A stretch of 64,000 nucleotides of DNA from Herbaspirillum rubrisubalbicans (lineage in GTDB: Bacteria > Pseudomonadota > Gammaproteobacteria > Burkholderiales > Burkholderiaceae_D): contig NZ_CP024996.1 in the NCBI RefSeq assembly GCF_003719195.1, positions 4,836,001 through 4,900,000 on the forward strand, read 5' to 3'. Shown here one piece after another: positions 63,975 to 64,000 of the stretch; within the stretch, counting starts at the first letter, position 1, and each line of letters begins with the position of its first letter. A program made the position numbers and the translations under genes. Below the pieces are notes generated by a model. The model made no database searches. It was not told where the DNA came from and saw only the letters and a list, made by a program, of their open reading frames with translations.

Positions 63975-64000
63975 ATGCGCAGCACTGACCGCAGCGTTTC

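Overview
This window is a chromosomal segment of a GC-rich betaproteobacterium. The gene set fits Burkholderiales, most likely Oxalobacteraceae and Herbaspirillum-like; this is inferred from protein content and gene order, with no database search. Supporting signs are ftsY-ftsEX-rpoH with a CIRCE element in front of rpoH, a caa3-type cytochrome oxidase cluster, mrcA divergent from pilMNOPQ-aroK-aroB-dgt, a PhaM-like PHA granule protein and TrpX-type transporters. Coding density is high and no rRNA or tRNA gene was seen.

1-11.7 kb is a phenylacetic acid (PAA) catabolic cluster. A TetR-type regulator diverges from paaY-paaABCDE-paaG-paaH-paaI-paaK-paaJ-paaF. A near-palindromic operator sits inside a sigma70-like promoter in the divergent gap. 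Together the genes encode PAA-CoA ligase, the multicomponent epoxidase, the ring isomerase, the beta-oxidation-like steps and two rescue or thioester-related proteins. The ring-opening enzyme PaaZ is not in the window.

11.9-23.3 kb is housekeeping: a methyltransferase, a DUF484-GGDEF diguanylate cyclase, a DMT exporter, a ferredoxin, coaD, rsmD, two M16-family proteins (one without the zinc motif) flanking a ParA-like ATPase, then ftsY, ftsE and ftsX. 23.3-24.4 kb holds an Abi-type HEPN protein and, directly upstream, a compact two-hairpin element that looks like a structured non-coding RNA. This pair lies between ftsX and rpoH and is the best candidate here for a little-described system (RNA-controlled HEPN toxin or phage defence). 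rpoH follows, preceded by CIRCE.

25.8-35.4 kb is respiratory. It holds assembly genes (sco1, ctaB, ctaA, a second SCO-like protein, surf1) and the structural cluster ctaC-ctaD-small ORF-ctaG-DUF2970-ctaE. A DUF2244 gene upstream of ctaC is frameshifted at a run of eight G. 35.8-51.6 kb is mixed: bioC, comF, trmL, a TrpX-type ABC transporter with two tandem binding proteins, copper-handling proteins, rfaE2, a ferritin-like protein, phaM, a branched-chain-type binding protein, two DUF3108 proteins, queC and a serine hydrolase.

51.7-53.3 kb is a complete IS1182-family insertion sequence that has duplicated a 26-bp terminator hairpin. It is followed by mrcA, the divergent pilMNOPQ cluster (with unusual PilN and PilP), an in-frame aroK-aroB fusion and dgt.
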